A DNA stretch of 35,503 bases from Streptosporangiaceae bacterium (GTDB lineage Bacteria > Actinomycetota > Actinomycetes > Streptosporangiales > Streptosporangiaceae). Location of the stretch: positions 1 through 35,503 of the forward strand of contig JASHQA010000302.1 in the NCBI GenBank assembly GCA_030037785.1, in the 5' to 3' direction. Below are positions 8,591-17,302 of the stretch, piece by piece. Each line of letters begins with the position of its first letter. Positions within the stretch are counted from its first letter, which is position 1. The notes under the pieces were generated by a model. The model was not told the DNA's origin. It worked only from the letters and a program-made list of their open reading frames with translations, and searched no databases. Position numbers and translations under genes: made by a program.

Positions 8591-9769
8591 CTACCGTCGG
8601 CTGAACGGAAGGCCGAGCGCCGCCGCGCCGATAATGTCGCGCTGGACCTCGTTGGTTCCGCCGCCGAAGGTCAGGATCAGCGCGGACCGCTGCATCCGCT
8701 CGATGCGTCCCGCCAGCACGGCGCCAGGCGACCCGGCACGGACTTCGGCGCTCGCCCCCAGGATCTCCAGCAAGAGGCGGCAGGCCTCGATGGTGAGCTC
8801 GGTGCCGTAGACCTTGGTGGCCGACGCCGCCGCGGGTCCGGGCGAGTCGGGCGTCGCGGCGATGCGCCAGTTCATGAGCTTGAGCACCTCGGCCTTGGCG
8901 TGCACCCTGGCAAGGCTGAGCTGGACCCACTCCTGGTCGATGACGCGGCGTCCGTCCGCCAGCTTCACCGCCGCCGCCCAGTCCGTTACCCCAGCCAGCG
9001 CCGCCTGCAGCGGGGCGGCGGACGTCAGCGCGACGCGCTCGTGGTTGAGCTGGTTGGTGATGAGCGGCCAGCCCTTGTGCTCCTCGCCGACGAGGTTGCC
9101 CACCGGCACCCGGATGTCGGAGTAATAGGTCGCGCTGGTGGTGAGGCCGGCCACGGTGCGGACCGGCGTCCACGAGAACCCGGCTGCGTCGGTCGGCACG
9201 ATGATGATCGAGAGGCCGCGGTGCCGGACGGCGTCCGGGTCGGTCCGACAGGCGAGCCAGACGTAGTCCGCGTACTCGATCAGGCTGGTCCACATCTTCT
9301 GGCCGTTGATCACGTAGGTGTCGCCGTCCCTGACGGCGCGCGTCCGTAGCGAGGCCAGGTCAGTGCCGGCGCCCGGCTCGGAGTATCCGATCGAGAAGTG
9401 CAGCTCGCCAGCCGCGATCGGCGGCAGGAAGCGCTGCTTCTGCTCCGCCGTTCCGAATCGCATGATGGTCGGTCCGACGGTGTTGATGGTGAGGAACGGC
9501 ACCGGGACCCCGGCGATCGCTGCTTCGTCCGTGAAGATCAGCTGGTCGAGCATCGAGCCGTCCTGGCCGCCGTACTCAGCCGGCCACGATAGCGCCAGCC
9601 AGCCATCTCGGCCGAGCTGCCGGATGACCTCCTTGTAGGCGCTACCGTCACCGTAGTCGCCGCCGGACCGGGACAGCCCGGCCCGCCGCTCCGGAGTCAT
9701 CACACCCGCGAAGTACTCGCGCAGCCGCGACCGGAGCCGCTCCTGCTCGGGCGTGTAAGCGATGCGCAT
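8591..9769 (-). CDS. Acyl-CoA dehydrogenase, first gene of a KstR-type operon
   Basis: A 392-residue flavoprotein. It shows the FAD and substrate motifs YSEPGAGTDLASL and GQKMWTS, the NHERVAL helix and the C-terminal FGGGTNEVQRDII. At the place where medium-chain enzymes have the catalytic Glu (YEGT) it reads GGGT. That is common in steroid-type heteromeric enzymes, where the base comes from elsewhere (for example the NHERVAL Glu). The ATG at 9769 is chosen because a KstR box lies just upstream. Longer readings to 10078 run through the operator and are rejected. Confidence 0.87.
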   Translation of the reverse strand: MRIAYTPEQERLRSRLREYFAGVMTPERRAGLSRSGGDYGDGSAYKEVIRQLGRDGWLALSWPAEYGGQDGSMLDQLIFTDEAAIAGVPVPFLTINTVGPTIMRFGTAEQKQRFLPPIAAGELHFSIGYSEPGAGTDLASLRTRAVRDGDTYVINGQKMWTSLIEYADYVWLACRTDPDAVRHRGLSIIIVPTDAAGFSWTPVRTVAGLTTSATYYSDIRVPVGNLVGEEHKGWPLITNQLNHERVALTSAAPLQAALAGVTDWAAAVKLADGRRVIDQEWVQLSLARVHAKAEVLKLMNWRIAATPDSPGPAAASATKVYGTELTIEACRLLLEILGASAEVRAGSPGAVLAGRIERMQRSALILTFGGGTNEVQRDIIGAAALGLPFSRR

Positions 9770-9789
9770 CCGCGTTCCTGACCCTCGAC

Positions 9790-9803
9790 TAGAACGTGTT
9801 CTA
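9790..9803. promoter_or_regulatory. KstR operator
   Basis: TAGAACGTGTTCTA fits the published 14-base KstR consensus TnnAACnnGTTnnA at every fixed position. It lies 20 bases upstream of the first acyl-CoA dehydrogenase and is flanked by further symmetric bases (CTAG...CTAG). This predicts derepression by cholesterol-derived CoA thioesters. Confidence 0.8.
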
Positions 9804-9845
9804 GTGATAGTAACGGCCCCCGACCCGCAGCGGCCTGCTGCGGGC

Positions 9846-11177
9846 TCAGGTGCCGGGGGTGGCGTCCTGGCCGTAGGGCCACAGCCACTCGTAGGGACCG
9901 AAGTCCGCCGGCTGTTCCGCTGCTTCCCCCGGCCGGTCCGCAGCGGCTGGTCCGCGCCGCTCGTCCAGGCCCTTGCCCTGATCGAGGGCAGACAGCCGCT
10001 GGACGGCGGCGGTGCGGGGCAGGCGCTCGCGCTGATAGGCGGCGAGCGCACCGGCAACCGAACCCGGATCGGCGCCACGCAGCACCCGGCCCAGGAACCA
10101 CGCGTCCTCGATCGCCTGCGCTGCCCCCTGCGCCTGGGTGGGCATCATCGGGTGACAGGCGTCGCCCAGCAGGCAGACCGGGCCGCGGACCCAGTCCGCA
10201 AGCGGCTCGCGCTCATACAGCCCGGTACAGAACACGGTATCGGCCAGCCCTGCCAGGGTCACCAGCCGCGGGTCCCAGCCAGCCAGCAGGGCCAGGTACT
10301 CGCGCCTGTCAGCCTCCAGCAGCCACGACTCCGCGGCCGGATCGGCGTGCGGGCTGTACCGCAACAGCGCGGCGTTCAGGTAACGCCCGCGGCTGACGTA
10401 GTAGTAGATGAAGTGCACCCCCGGGCTCAGCCACTGGGTGATGGCCGGCTCCGGGCCCACGATGTCCCCGATCCCCGCCGCCCCGCCGCGGCCCAGCTCG
10501 CTCACCGGAATCAGCGTCCGGTACGCCACGCCCCTGGGGATCCCGCGGCTCACCCCGCTGCCGAAAAGCAGCCCCCTCAGGGCCGAGTGGACCCCGTCCG
10601 CCCCGACCACCAGGTCACCCCGGAAACGGCCGCCCCGGCTGGTCACCACCTCCGCCGTCCTTCCGCTGACGCGCACGCCGGTGACCTCCTCGCCGAACCG
10701 GAAGACCGCCGCGCACCCCGGCCCCGCGGGACTCATCGCCGCCGACACCAGCGCGGCGTGCAGGTCGGCGCGATGCACATGCCAGAACGGCGCGCCGTAG
10801 CGGGCGGCAACAGCGTCCCCGAGCACACGCTCCCCCAGCACCGTCCCGTCCCGCCAGTGCCTGCGGACATGCCGCCGCGGCACCAGCGCGTGCTCCGCCA
10901 GCGCCCCGGCGACACCGAACTGCGCCAGGATCCGGGTCGCGTTCGGAGCCAGCTGGATCCCCGCACCGACCGGCGCCAGATACCCCGCCTGCTCCAGCAC
11001 CGTCACCCTGTGACCAGCCAGCCGCAGCGACACCGCCGCCGCGGCTCCCCCGATACCCCCGCCAGCCACCACCACGTCCAGGCCGCGGCCGGCGCCGGCA
11101 GCAGGCGCCTCGTCACCCACCGGCACTACGCACCGCCCCGCCGGCCCGCGACCGCCCGCAGCATCGCCAGCGGACAC
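9846..11177 (-). CDS. FAD-dependent monooxygenase, salicylate-hydroxylase-like
   Basis: An aromatic-ring hydroxylase-type flavoprotein of up to 443 residues. It has the Rossmann motif VVVAGGGIGGAAAAVSL, the central VVGADGVHSALR (DG motif) and CLLGDACHPMMPTQAQGA (GD motif), in the order expected for class A monooxygenases. The first about 30 residues are Ala/Gly/Pro-rich and precede the FAD fold, so a GTG inside them may be the real start. The last about 40 residues are also low-complexity. The substrate is probably an aromatic carboxylic acid, but nothing in the neighbourhood fixes it. Confidence 0.8.
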   Translation of the reverse strand: MSAGDAAGGRGPAGRCVVPVGDEAPAAGAGRGLDVVVAGGGIGGAAAAVSLRLAGHRVTVLEQAGYLAPVGAGIQLAPNATRILAQFGVAGALAEHALVPRRHVRRHWRDGTVLGERVLGDAVAARYGAPFWHVHRADLHAALVSAAMSPAGPGCAAVFRFGEEVTGVRVSGRTAEVVTSRGGRFRGDLVVGADGVHSALRGLLFGSGVSRGIPRGVAYRTLIPVSELGRGGAAGIGDIVGPEPAITQWLSPGVHFIYYYVSRGRYLNAALLRYSPHADPAAESWLLEADRREYLALLAGWDPRLVTLAGLADTVFCTGLYEREPLADWVRGPVCLLGDACHPMMPTQAQGAAQAIEDAWFLGRVLRGADPGSVAGALAAYQRERLPRTAAVQRLSALDQGKGLDERRGPAAADRPGEAAEQPADFGPYEWLWPYGQDATPGT

Positions 11178-11311
11178 CGGGCACCAGCCGGGCCCAGGAT
11201 GCGGGCATCACTCACCCTCGTCCCCGCCGCAAATCGCACGAACCTGCTCGTCGCGAGTCTAGACAGCGCACGGGAACCTACGCGACCTCACACACCGGCT
11301 GGCGATCAGCG

Positions 11312-11677
11312 TCACCGGGAGCTGTCTGCCGGGCTGAGCATCGCGTCGAGGTCGGGGTCGGGCATGAACTGCCAGACCTCTACCGCGCAGCGGCAGGCGG
11401 CCGCGATCTTGGCAGCCCACTCCAGCGCCTCCTCGCGTGACGGCGCGTCGACCACCGAGATTCCGCCGATCGCCTCCGGGTACGGGCCGTCGCTGACCGT
11501 CCCGTCGGTGGCCACGATGCTCGCCCGCTGGTCTTCCAGTCCGCCGCCGAAAACCCACACGCCGGCCTTCAGGGCCGCCTGGACCGCCTCATGCGCGGCC
11601 TTGGTCACTGCGGGCATGTCCGCGTCGGGGACGTGATCCATCGCGTGGGCGCTCAACGAGATCAGGTACCGCGTCAT
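11312..11677 (-). CDS. YCII-related domain protein
   Basis: A 121-residue protein of the YCII/DGPF group: the start MTRYLISLSAHAM, the central VSDGPYPEAIGGISVVD and the C-terminal EVWQFMPDPD fit. These dimeric ferredoxin-like proteins often partner ECF41/ECF42 sigma factors in actinobacteria, and an ECF42-type factor lies 5.8 kb to the right on the same strand but not adjacent. The biochemical role is unproven. The next gene leftwards is the monooxygenase, after 134 bases without a recognisable feature. Confidence 0.8.
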   Translation of the reverse strand: MTRYLISLSAHAMDHVPDADMPAVTKAAHEAVQAALKAGVWVFGGGLEDQRASIVATDGTVSDGPYPEAIGGISVVDAPSREEALEWAAKIAAACRCAVEVWQFMPDPDLDAMLSPADSSR

Positions 11678-11777
11678 CCCATGACTCCCTTGTCTCCCGC
11701 GGCCTGCGCCGGCCGCTTGTCACGTGATAGACGAACGCCTCCCGCCGGATCCGACGCGCTGCCAGCAGGATCTCCGG

Positions 11778-12800
11778 CTAAGTCAGCGGATGCGCTCGGA
11801 AGAAGGCCCACATCAGCGCGTTGGCACTGACCGCGTCGCTCTGCGGGCCCAGGACACTCGTGATCGCCTTGGGCATCACCGGGCCACCGGGCCATTCGTG
11901 GCCTTCGCCGGTAATCGCGTACAGCTCCACCTGTGTGCCGCCAGCGCAGCCCGAGTAGCGGGTCAGGTGATAGCCGCGCCCGGCGGTGCTCAGCGGGCTA
12001 GCGGCACACTGGTCGTGACCGGCCCACAGCCGAGCGGCGGTGGGTACCGAGTAGGTCCAGTAGCCGAGCCCGTTCCCCTCAAACGGGTCGATGAGGTCTG
12101 CGGTGCCGTGGAAGGCGATGACCGGAACGGGCCGCGAACCCGGGCACGGGCTTGGATAGCGCAGGCCCGCTACCGGAGCGACCGCGGCGAAGACGCCGCT
12201 GGCGTCGCAGGCGAGCTGGCTGGCCATCCGGCCGCCGCCGGAGACGCCGGTCGCGTAGACCCGGCTCAGGTCGACGCAGTACCGGCCCGCGAGGTCGCGA
12301 ACCAGCGTGGTCAGGAACGTGACGTCACTCGGCGCGCTGGCTGGCGGGTACTTCCCGTTGACCATCGGCTCGCCGGGGATGTTCCAGTCGTAGCCCGCGC
12401 CGTCCGGGATCAGCGCCTGCGGGTAGGCGACGATGAAGTGGTCGGCGTCGGCGGTCGCGTCCATGCCGCTGAACTGCTCCTGCGCGCTGGCCGTGCTCTC
12501 ACTGCCGTGCAGGTTGAGGACCAGCGCGAGCTTGCGCTTGCCGGTGTAGCCGACCGGGACGTGGACGATCACCGTGCGCTGGCGATCGCTCACCGTGACG
12601 GTATAGTGCAGCGAGCCGCTGGCCTCCTGATGCCCGCAGCCGGACGTTCCCGACGCCGATGGCAGCGTGGCCGCAGTGGCTGCTGACGCTCCTGCCCCCT
12701 GGCCGCCACAACCGGCGACCGCGGCGGCCAGGAGCAGCGCTGCACCGGCAGAGGCGATGACTCTGCCGCCCCCTCGGGCGGACACGCAACCGGGTTGCAT
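11778..12800 (-). CDS. Lipoprotein esterase, LpqC / PHB-depolymerase family
   Basis: A 340-residue exported alpha/beta hydrolase. The N-terminus is a lipoprotein signal (hydrophobic run, lipobox VAGC with Cys31). The serine nucleophile is in GVSGGGRMA, with a probable acid in HGTADLIDP and His in GEGHEWPGG. The oxyanion region LNLHGSESTA is also visible. The family cleaves polyhydroxybutyrate or feruloyl/acetyl esters at the cell surface; the substrate here is unknown. The ATG at 12800 gives a normal signal peptide; an upstream reading to 12836 overlaps the divergent regulator. Confidence 0.82.
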   Translation of the reverse strand: MQPGCVSARGGGRVIASAGAALLLAAAVAGCGGQGAGASAATAATLPSASGTSGCGHQEASGSLHYTVTVSDRQRTVIVHVPVGYTGKRKLALVLNLHGSESTASAQEQFSGMDATADADHFIVAYPQALIPDGAGYDWNIPGEPMVNGKYPPASAPSDVTFLTTLVRDLAGRYCVDLSRVYATGVSGGGRMASQLACDASGVFAAVAPVAGLRYPSPCPGSRPVPVIAFHGTADLIDPFEGNGLGYWTYSVPTAARLWAGHDQCAASPLSTAGRGYHLTRYSGCAGGTQVELYAITGEGHEWPGGPVMPKAITSVLGPQSDAVSANALMWAFFRAHPLT

Positions 12801-12815
12801 ACTTGATAGGGTATG
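12798..12815. promoter_or_regulatory. Dyad between divergent esterase and MarR genes
   Basis: CATAC, an 8-base spacer and GTATG form an interrupted palindrome overlapping the esterase start and lying just before the regulator. It is a candidate MarR operator; the arms are short. Confidence 0.3.
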
Positions 12816-12820
12816 AGTCA

Positions 12821-13333
12821 GTGAGCACGGACGCAAACCCCTACCGCTTCGGCGACTTGCTCGCGCTCGCCCGCCAGAGCTGGCTGCGCCGGATGGCAGC
12901 TGAACTGGCGGACCGCGGGTTCGCCGACTACCGGCGCAGCGATGCCGCCACGCTGCGATTGCTGCGGCGCCGCCCTGCTTCGGTGGGTGAGCTGGGCGCG
13001 CACCTGGGTGTGACCAGGCAGGCCGCGCGCAAGGTCATGCGCGGGCTAGAGGAGCGGGGTTACGCCAGCACGCAGGCCGATGCCCACGACGCGCGCAAGC
13101 TGAACGTGATGCTCACGCCGGCCGGTTGCGCCTACGCCGACGCGATCATCGAGGTCATCGCCCAGCTCAACCGCGCTGTGGCCGCCAGGGTCGGGGCGGA
13201 CCAGCTCGCGGCGGCCGACGCGGTGCTCCGAGCTTCCATCGAGGATGCGGAGGTCGCCGGCCGCGCCGCGCGCGTCAGTCCGCCGCCGTCAGCGCCAGCT
13301 GACGCGGATCACCCCGACCTGCAGCCGCCGTAG
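12821..13333 (+). CDS. MarR-family regulator
   Basis: A 170-residue winged-helix regulator. Residues about 37-95 form the MarR fold: RRRPASVGELGAHLGVTRQ, then AARKVMRGLEERGYA and the wing with DAHDARKLNVMLTPAG. The C-terminus is disordered. The start is uncertain: the GTG at 12821 is chosen, while TTG at 12803 is possible. It is divergent from the esterase with only about 20 bases between starts, so at least one transcript is likely leaderless, or the esterase start lies further in. Confidence 0.75.
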   Translation: MSTDANPYRFGDLLALARQSWLRRMAAELADRGFADYRRSDAATLRLLRRRPASVGELGAHLGVTRQAARKVMRGLEERGYASTQADAHDARKLNVMLTPAGCAYADAIIEVIAQLNRAVAARVGADQLAAADAVLRASIEDAEVAGRAARVSPPPSAPADADHPDLQPP

Positions 13334-13378
13334 CTGCGCGGCCAGGTCACGCTGTTACCTGGTTCGAGGCGTCATCCG

Positions 13379-13558
13379 TCAGCGGCGGCGCCGCTTGTAG
13401 GCCGGCAGCGCCGGACCGCGGCCGGTGAAGTGAAACGCCAGCAGCGCGAGCCCCACGAAGGCCAGGGCCAGCGGCGAGAACACCGCGGTGGTCGCGATTC
13501 CGGCGGCAGTGATGACGAACGCGATGGCGAACAGGACCGCCGCGATGAGGGCGAACAT
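13379..13558 (-). CDS. Small two-span membrane protein
   Basis: A 59-residue protein. GGAGAG lies 8 bases upstream of the ATG. Two hydrophobic segments (about residues 2-24 and 27-44) are followed by a basic tail ending KRRRR, so the C-terminus should be cytoplasmic. No family recognised. Confidence 0.6.
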   Translation of the reverse strand: MFALIAAVLFAIAFVITAAGIATTAVFSPLALAFVGLALLAFHFTGRGPALPAYKRRRR

Positions 13559-13631
13559 GGATGGGCTCTCCTCGGGTCACGGATGCGGGCCCGGCGGCCC
13601 GGCGCCGGTCAGCTACCCGGCAGCGCCGTTT

Positions 13632-13901
13632 TCACTCGGCCACGCCGTGGTGCTCCCGCCGCTGCCGACGAGCATGCCGAGCCACGTCCTGGCCGTCGCC
13701 GATGTGGTACTGCCAGCAGTCGAGGATCGGGCCGGTGATCACCCGCCAGCCGGCTTCCTCGCCGAGCTCGCGAGCCACGCAGACACGCGGATCCTCGCCG
13801 AGCTCGAGCTTGCCGCCCGGCAGCTCCCACTCAGCACGCTCGTTGCGCAGCAGCAGGACCAGGCCGGCCTGCACCGCCACCCCTTTGACCGAAACGGGGA
13901 A
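13632..13901 (-). pseudogene. Decayed NUDIX hydrolase
   Basis: The frame encodes FPVSVKGVAVQ and a complete Nudix box (GKLELGEDPRVCVARELG, then EEAG) up to WQYHIGDGQDV, then turns into low-quality Arg-rich sequence and stops. Intact relatives continue with a hydrophobic strand here, so a frameshift near 13695 is likely. At the 5' end no good start codon precedes FPVSVKG: the frame runs on into the antisense of a TetR remnant. Both ends therefore look damaged. Translation from an internal GTG could still give a Nudix-box fragment. Confidence 0.55.
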
Positions 13902-13922
13902 TGCGCGCGGATCGCCCGCGCG

Positions 13923-14102
13923 CGCGACGAGATCTCGCCAGGACTGCCCGAGGAGTTGCTGCTGCTCGCGATGGCCGGCTGGCTGCACCTGTTCGGCACG
14001 ATCAGCTTCGAGCTGTTCGGTCAGCTCAACAACGTCATCGAGGCGCGGGCGGAGTTCTTCGACCAGCAGATGTCGCTGATGGCGGACCTGATGGGGATCT
14101 AG
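13923..14102 (+). pseudogene. C-terminal remnant of a TetR-family regulator
   Basis: The last about 58 residues of this frame (ISPGLPEELLLLAMAGWLHL, then FELFGQLNNV and FFDQQMSLMADLMGI) match the C-terminal ligand domain typical of actinobacterial TetR regulators, where an A-G-W-x(2)-L-x-G-x-I-S-x-E-L-F-G motif is conserved. No helix-turn-helix lies upstream; that DNA instead carries the NUDIX gene on the other strand. A deletion joining the two genes explains this. Confidence 0.55.
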
Positions 14103-14130
14103 CCCCGACGCCAGGCGATAGCGTTCCGCT

Positions 14131-14652
14131 GTGACCTCGCCCAGCCCTAGCCCGCCGCTTGCGCCTGATGAGCTGGTGAGCAGCAGCGGGGAACGCCGCG
14201 TCCTGGAGGTGTTCCTGGATCTGTACCGGGACATACTGAAGCGAAAGCTGGCTGGCCTCTCAGATCAGCAGATCCGTCAGCGGCACGTTCCGTCGCAGAC
14301 CACGCTCGGCGGGATCGTGAAGCACCTGGCTGCCGTCGAGCGGGAGTGGTTCCAGGTCGTGCTGGCCGGGCGTGGCGAGGACGAGCTGGGCGCACCGGCA
14401 CCGGACGACGGCTGGACACTCAGCAGCGACGACACCGCCGAGAGTCTGCTCGCTGGGTACGAGCGGGCGTGCGCCGCCTCCCGCGAGGCCGCGTCGCGGC
14501 TCTCGCTCGACGACTCCGTTTCGCATCCGCGCCTGGGTCGAGTCTCGCTGCGGTGGATTTACGTGCACATGATTGAGGAGTCCGCCCGGCACGTGGGCCA
14601 CGCCGACATCCTCCGCGAGCAGACCGACGGCGCTACCGGGTTCGACGGCTGA
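14131..14652 (+). CDS. DinB-family (DUF664) protein
   Basis: A 173-residue four-helix-bundle protein. The motif pattern fits the DinB/DUF664 metal site: VKHLAAVEREW (first His), then IYVHMIEESARHVGHADILR (second and third His). Related proteins are mycothiol-dependent transferases or of unknown function. The start is GTG, 26 bases after the TetR remnant, and no strong ribosome site is seen. Confidence 0.75.
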   Translation: MTSPSPSPPLAPDELVSSSGERRVLEVFLDLYRDILKRKLAGLSDQQIRQRHVPSQTTLGGIVKHLAAVEREWFQVVLAGRGEDELGAPAPDDGWTLSSDDTAESLLAGYERACAASREAASRLSLDDSVSHPRLGRVSLRWIYVHMIEESARHVGHADILREQTDGATGFDG

Positions 14653-14792
14653 CCCCTGCAGACAGGCCACGGACGGTTGTCCATGCCCCGGCGACGTCAG
14701 CGGACCCGCGCGCGGGAACACCCGCCGCGCACCGCTGGTTCGCACCGCTGAGTGGAGTCCGCGCGCGTGCTGCGCCACGAGGAGGAGGGTCC

Positions 14793-15656
14793 ATGACTGC
14801 GAAGCTCGCTGACCGGCTCGGACCATTCGGCGTCTGGCGCGGGACACCTCAGGTGACTCCCGAGCTCGCGGCAGAACTGGAGCGACTCGGGTACGGCGCG
14901 CTCTGGCTCGGCGGCTCGCCCGCCGCCGACCTGGCGATCGTCGACCAGTTGCTGGCCGTGACCGGCACGCTGATGGTAGGCACCAGCATCGTGAACATGT
15001 GGCAGAGCGACGCGGCCGTCGTCGCTCAGTCCTACGCGCGCATCGAGGCCGGTTACCCTGGCCGGTTCGTGCTCGGCGTCGGCGCCGGGCACCGCGAGGC
15101 CACGCCGGAATACGCCAGCCCCTACGACACCCTCGCGACGTACGTGGGCCGGCTCGAGGCGGCTGGCGTTCCCTCCGAGCGGCTCGTCCTGGCCGCCCTC
15201 GGCCCGCGGGTGCTCAGGCTCGCCGCCAACCGCACGGGCGGCGCGATCCCGTACCTGGTGCCGCCCGAGCACACCCGCCGCGCGCGCGAGATTCTCGGCC
15301 CGGACAAGCTGCTCGCGCCCGAGCACAAGGTCGTCCTCGACCCCGACCCGCGGCACGCGCGCGCCCTCGGTGGCGGCCGCGTTCGCACCCCGTACCTGGG
15401 GCTGGTCAACTACACCAGCAATCTGCGGCGGCTCGGCTACACCGACGAGGACCTGGCCGGCGTCGGCAGCGACCGGCTGGTCGATGCCCTGGTCGCGCAC
15501 GGCAGCCCGGAGCAGGTCGCGGCGCGGCTCACCGCGCACCTGGACGCCGGCGCTGACCACGTGTGCGTCCAGTTGCTCGCCGACGCCGACGCCGACCCGG
15601 TGCCGCAGTACGCCGAGCTGGCCAGGGCGCTCGGGCTCGGCCAGCGGCCAGGGTAA
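14793..15656 (+). CDS. LLM-class F420-dependent oxidoreductase
   Basis: A 287-residue TIM-barrel enzyme of the luciferase-like family. Markers are the N-terminal FGVWRGTPQVTPELAAELE, GYGALWLGG, GTSIVNMWQ and RFVLGVGAGHREATPEY. GGAGGG lies 4 bases before the ATG. It fits the actinobacterial F420-binding subgroup (MSMEG_4141-like) from memory. The hydride acceptor is unknown. The 140 bases before it show no recognisable element. Confidence 0.82.
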   Translation: MTAKLADRLGPFGVWRGTPQVTPELAAELERLGYGALWLGGSPAADLAIVDQLLAVTGTLMVGTSIVNMWQSDAAVVAQSYARIEAGYPGRFVLGVGAGHREATPEYASPYDTLATYVGRLEAAGVPSERLVLAALGPRVLRLAANRTGGAIPYLVPPEHTRRAREILGPDKLLAPEHKVVLDPDPRHARALGGGRVRTPYLGLVNYTSNLRRLGYTDEDLAGVGSDRLVDALVAHGSPEQVAARLTAHLDAGADHVCVQLLADADADPVPQYAELARALGLGQRPG

Positions 15657-15736
15657 CGCGACATCGCGTAGTCCAACGAACTGGCCGGCTGCGACGTCAT
15701 AGCAGGTGTCAGTCCCTAACGACGTGGAGGCTTGCC

Positions 15737-16306
15737 ATGACACTGACATCTCGCCTGCGGCGCGGCATCATCGCTGCGTCCATCGCGGCCGCCGCGCTGG
15801 CCCTGCCGACAGTTGCGCTCGCATCCTCCGACGGCGTTAGCGCGCCCGCGCACACCGCCGCGGCGCACCGCTGCTACCAGAGCGAGCTGACCGCGTGGCT
15901 CGGCGTGCCCGGCAGCGGGGCCGCTGGGAGCACCTATTACGAACTCGAGCTGTCCAACATTTCCGGCCAGGCGTGCACGCTGTACGGGTATCCCGGCGTG
16001 TCCGCGCTGACCTCCGGTCACCAGGATGGCAGCGCGGCCGACCGGACCGCGTCGCACCCGTCCACGCTGGTGCTGCTTGAGCCCGGCGCGACCGCACACG
16101 CGATCTTGCAGATCACCGACGTGGCCAACTTCCCGCCCGCCACCTGCGGCCCGGTCACCGCGGACACGCTGCGCGTGTACGCGCCCGGCGACTACGCCTC
16201 GTTGCTGATCCCGTTCTCGGTCCCTGCCTGCGGCACCGCCGGGCCGGTGTACCTGCACGTGAGCACCACCGTCCCCGGCACGGGGATCCCTGGTTACAGC
16301 GACTGA
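15737..16306 (+). CDS. Secreted DUF4232 protein
   Basis: A 189-residue exported protein. A Sec signal peptide (RLRR, hydrophobic run, cleavage near ALASSD) precedes the domain. The pattern ELELSNISGQACTLYGYPGV, GATAHAILQITD, CGPVTADTLRVYAPG and C-terminal VPAC fits DUF4232, a beta-sandwich seen in actinobacterial secreted proteins and lipoproteins. GTGGAGG lies 6 bases before the ATG. No ligand is known. Confidence 0.78.
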   Translation: MTLTSRLRRGIIAASIAAAALALPTVALASSDGVSAPAHTAAAHRCYQSELTAWLGVPGSGAAGSTYYELELSNISGQACTLYGYPGVSALTSGHQDGSAADRTASHPSTLVLLEPGATAHAILQITDVANFPPATCGPVTADTLRVYAPGDYASLLIPFSVPACGTAGPVYLHVSTTVPGTGIPGYSD

Positions 16307-16354
16307 CGAAACAGCGGGGAACGGGGCGGTTCGGGCCGCGGCGCCTGCCGCCGG

Positions 16355-17203
16355 TCAGCTGACCAGAAGCGCACGGAACTCGGCCGCGAGCACCGACAGC
16401 GCGGCCCGCAGCCGACCGACGTCGGGCCCGGCCGCGAGCAGCGACCGGGACGCGCTGGGCAGCACCCGGTCCGGACACGCCGCGAAAACCGCGGCAACGT
16501 CGGCTGGCCTCGCCCCCTGAGCGCCGACCCCCGGAGCCAGGAACAGGCAGTTCGCGCCGGCCAGGTCCAGCTCCGGGCGCAGGTGCGTGGGGCTGACAAC
16601 GGCGCCCACCGGTCCGATCTCGCCTGGAGCGAGGCGCGCGTTCAGCGCGCCGATGTCGCGCAGCAACCGCTGCTCGACGATCACGCCGTCCGACGCCGCG
16701 GCAGTCTGGATGACCCGGCCGTCCGGGTTGGACGAGCGCGTCACGACCAGCAGGCAGCTGCCCGACTCGGCGGCCCTGGACACGAAGCCGCCCATGGCGC
16801 CCAGCCCGAGGTAGGGATGCACCGTGATGGCGTCCGCCGCCAGCGGCGCACCCTTGCCCAGGTATGCCTCGGCGTAGGCGTCGTTGGTCGACCCAACATC
16901 ACCGCGTTTGACGTCGAGGACGACCAGCAGGCCCGCGCTGCGCGCGCTGGCGATGACCCGCTGCAGCGTGCGGATGCCGCGCCAGCCGTGCCGCTCGTAG
17001 AACGCGGACTGCGGCTTGACGAGCCCGACGGGCCCGGCGGCAGCCGTCAGGACGATGTCGGCGAACCGGTCGAGGCCGTCCGCGCTGTCGCCAAGCCCCC
17101 AGCAGTCCAGCAGGTCGGCCGACGGATCCAGACCGAACACCAGCGGTCCCTGCGCCTCGCGAACGGCTGCGAACCGGGACGCAAAGCTCGCCGGTGCGGC
17201 CAT
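16355..17203 (-). CDS. pyrF: Orotidine 5'-phosphate decarboxylase, type 2
   Basis: About 282 residues. It converts OMP to UMP, the last step of de novo pyrimidine synthesis. The catalytic signature LDVKRGDVGST and FGLDPSADLL at the N-terminus identify the type 2 (mycobacterial-type) family, and length agrees. An in-frame GTG at 17218 is an alternative start; neither has an ideally spaced ribosome site. No other pyr gene is adjacent. Confidence 0.9.
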   Translation of the reverse strand: MAAPASFASRFAAVREAQGPLVFGLDPSADLLDCWGLGDSADGLDRFADIVLTAAAGPVGLVKPQSAFYERHGWRGIRTLQRVIASARSAGLLVVLDVKRGDVGSTNDAYAEAYLGKGAPLAADAITVHPYLGLGAMGGFVSRAAESGSCLLVVTRSSNPDGRVIQTAAASDGVIVEQRLLRDIGALNARLAPGEIGPVGAVVSPTHLRPELDLAGANCLFLAPGVGAQGARPADVAAVFAACPDRVLPSASRSLLAAGPDVGRLRAALSVLAAEFRALLVS

Positions 17204-17302
17204 CGTGTCGCCCGTCACCCCTCCATCATCGCGCCACGGTGCGCGACCAGCTCACTGACTATTCACTCGCCTCGCCGCGCCGGTGTTCCTAGCATCTGCC
17301 AG

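Noticed and set aside
9762-11636. A 624-codon rightward open frame
   Set aside because: It is antisense to the monooxygenase and YCII genes, rich in Arg/Pro/His, with no domain and no ribosome site. It is a high-GC shadow.
11724-12686. A 320-codon rightward open frame
   Set aside because: Antisense to the lipoprotein esterase, with no recognisable motif.
14697-15749. A 350-codon leftward open frame
   Set aside because: It lies opposite the LLM oxidoreductase, whose motifs and ribosome site are clear; composition is that of a shadow frame.
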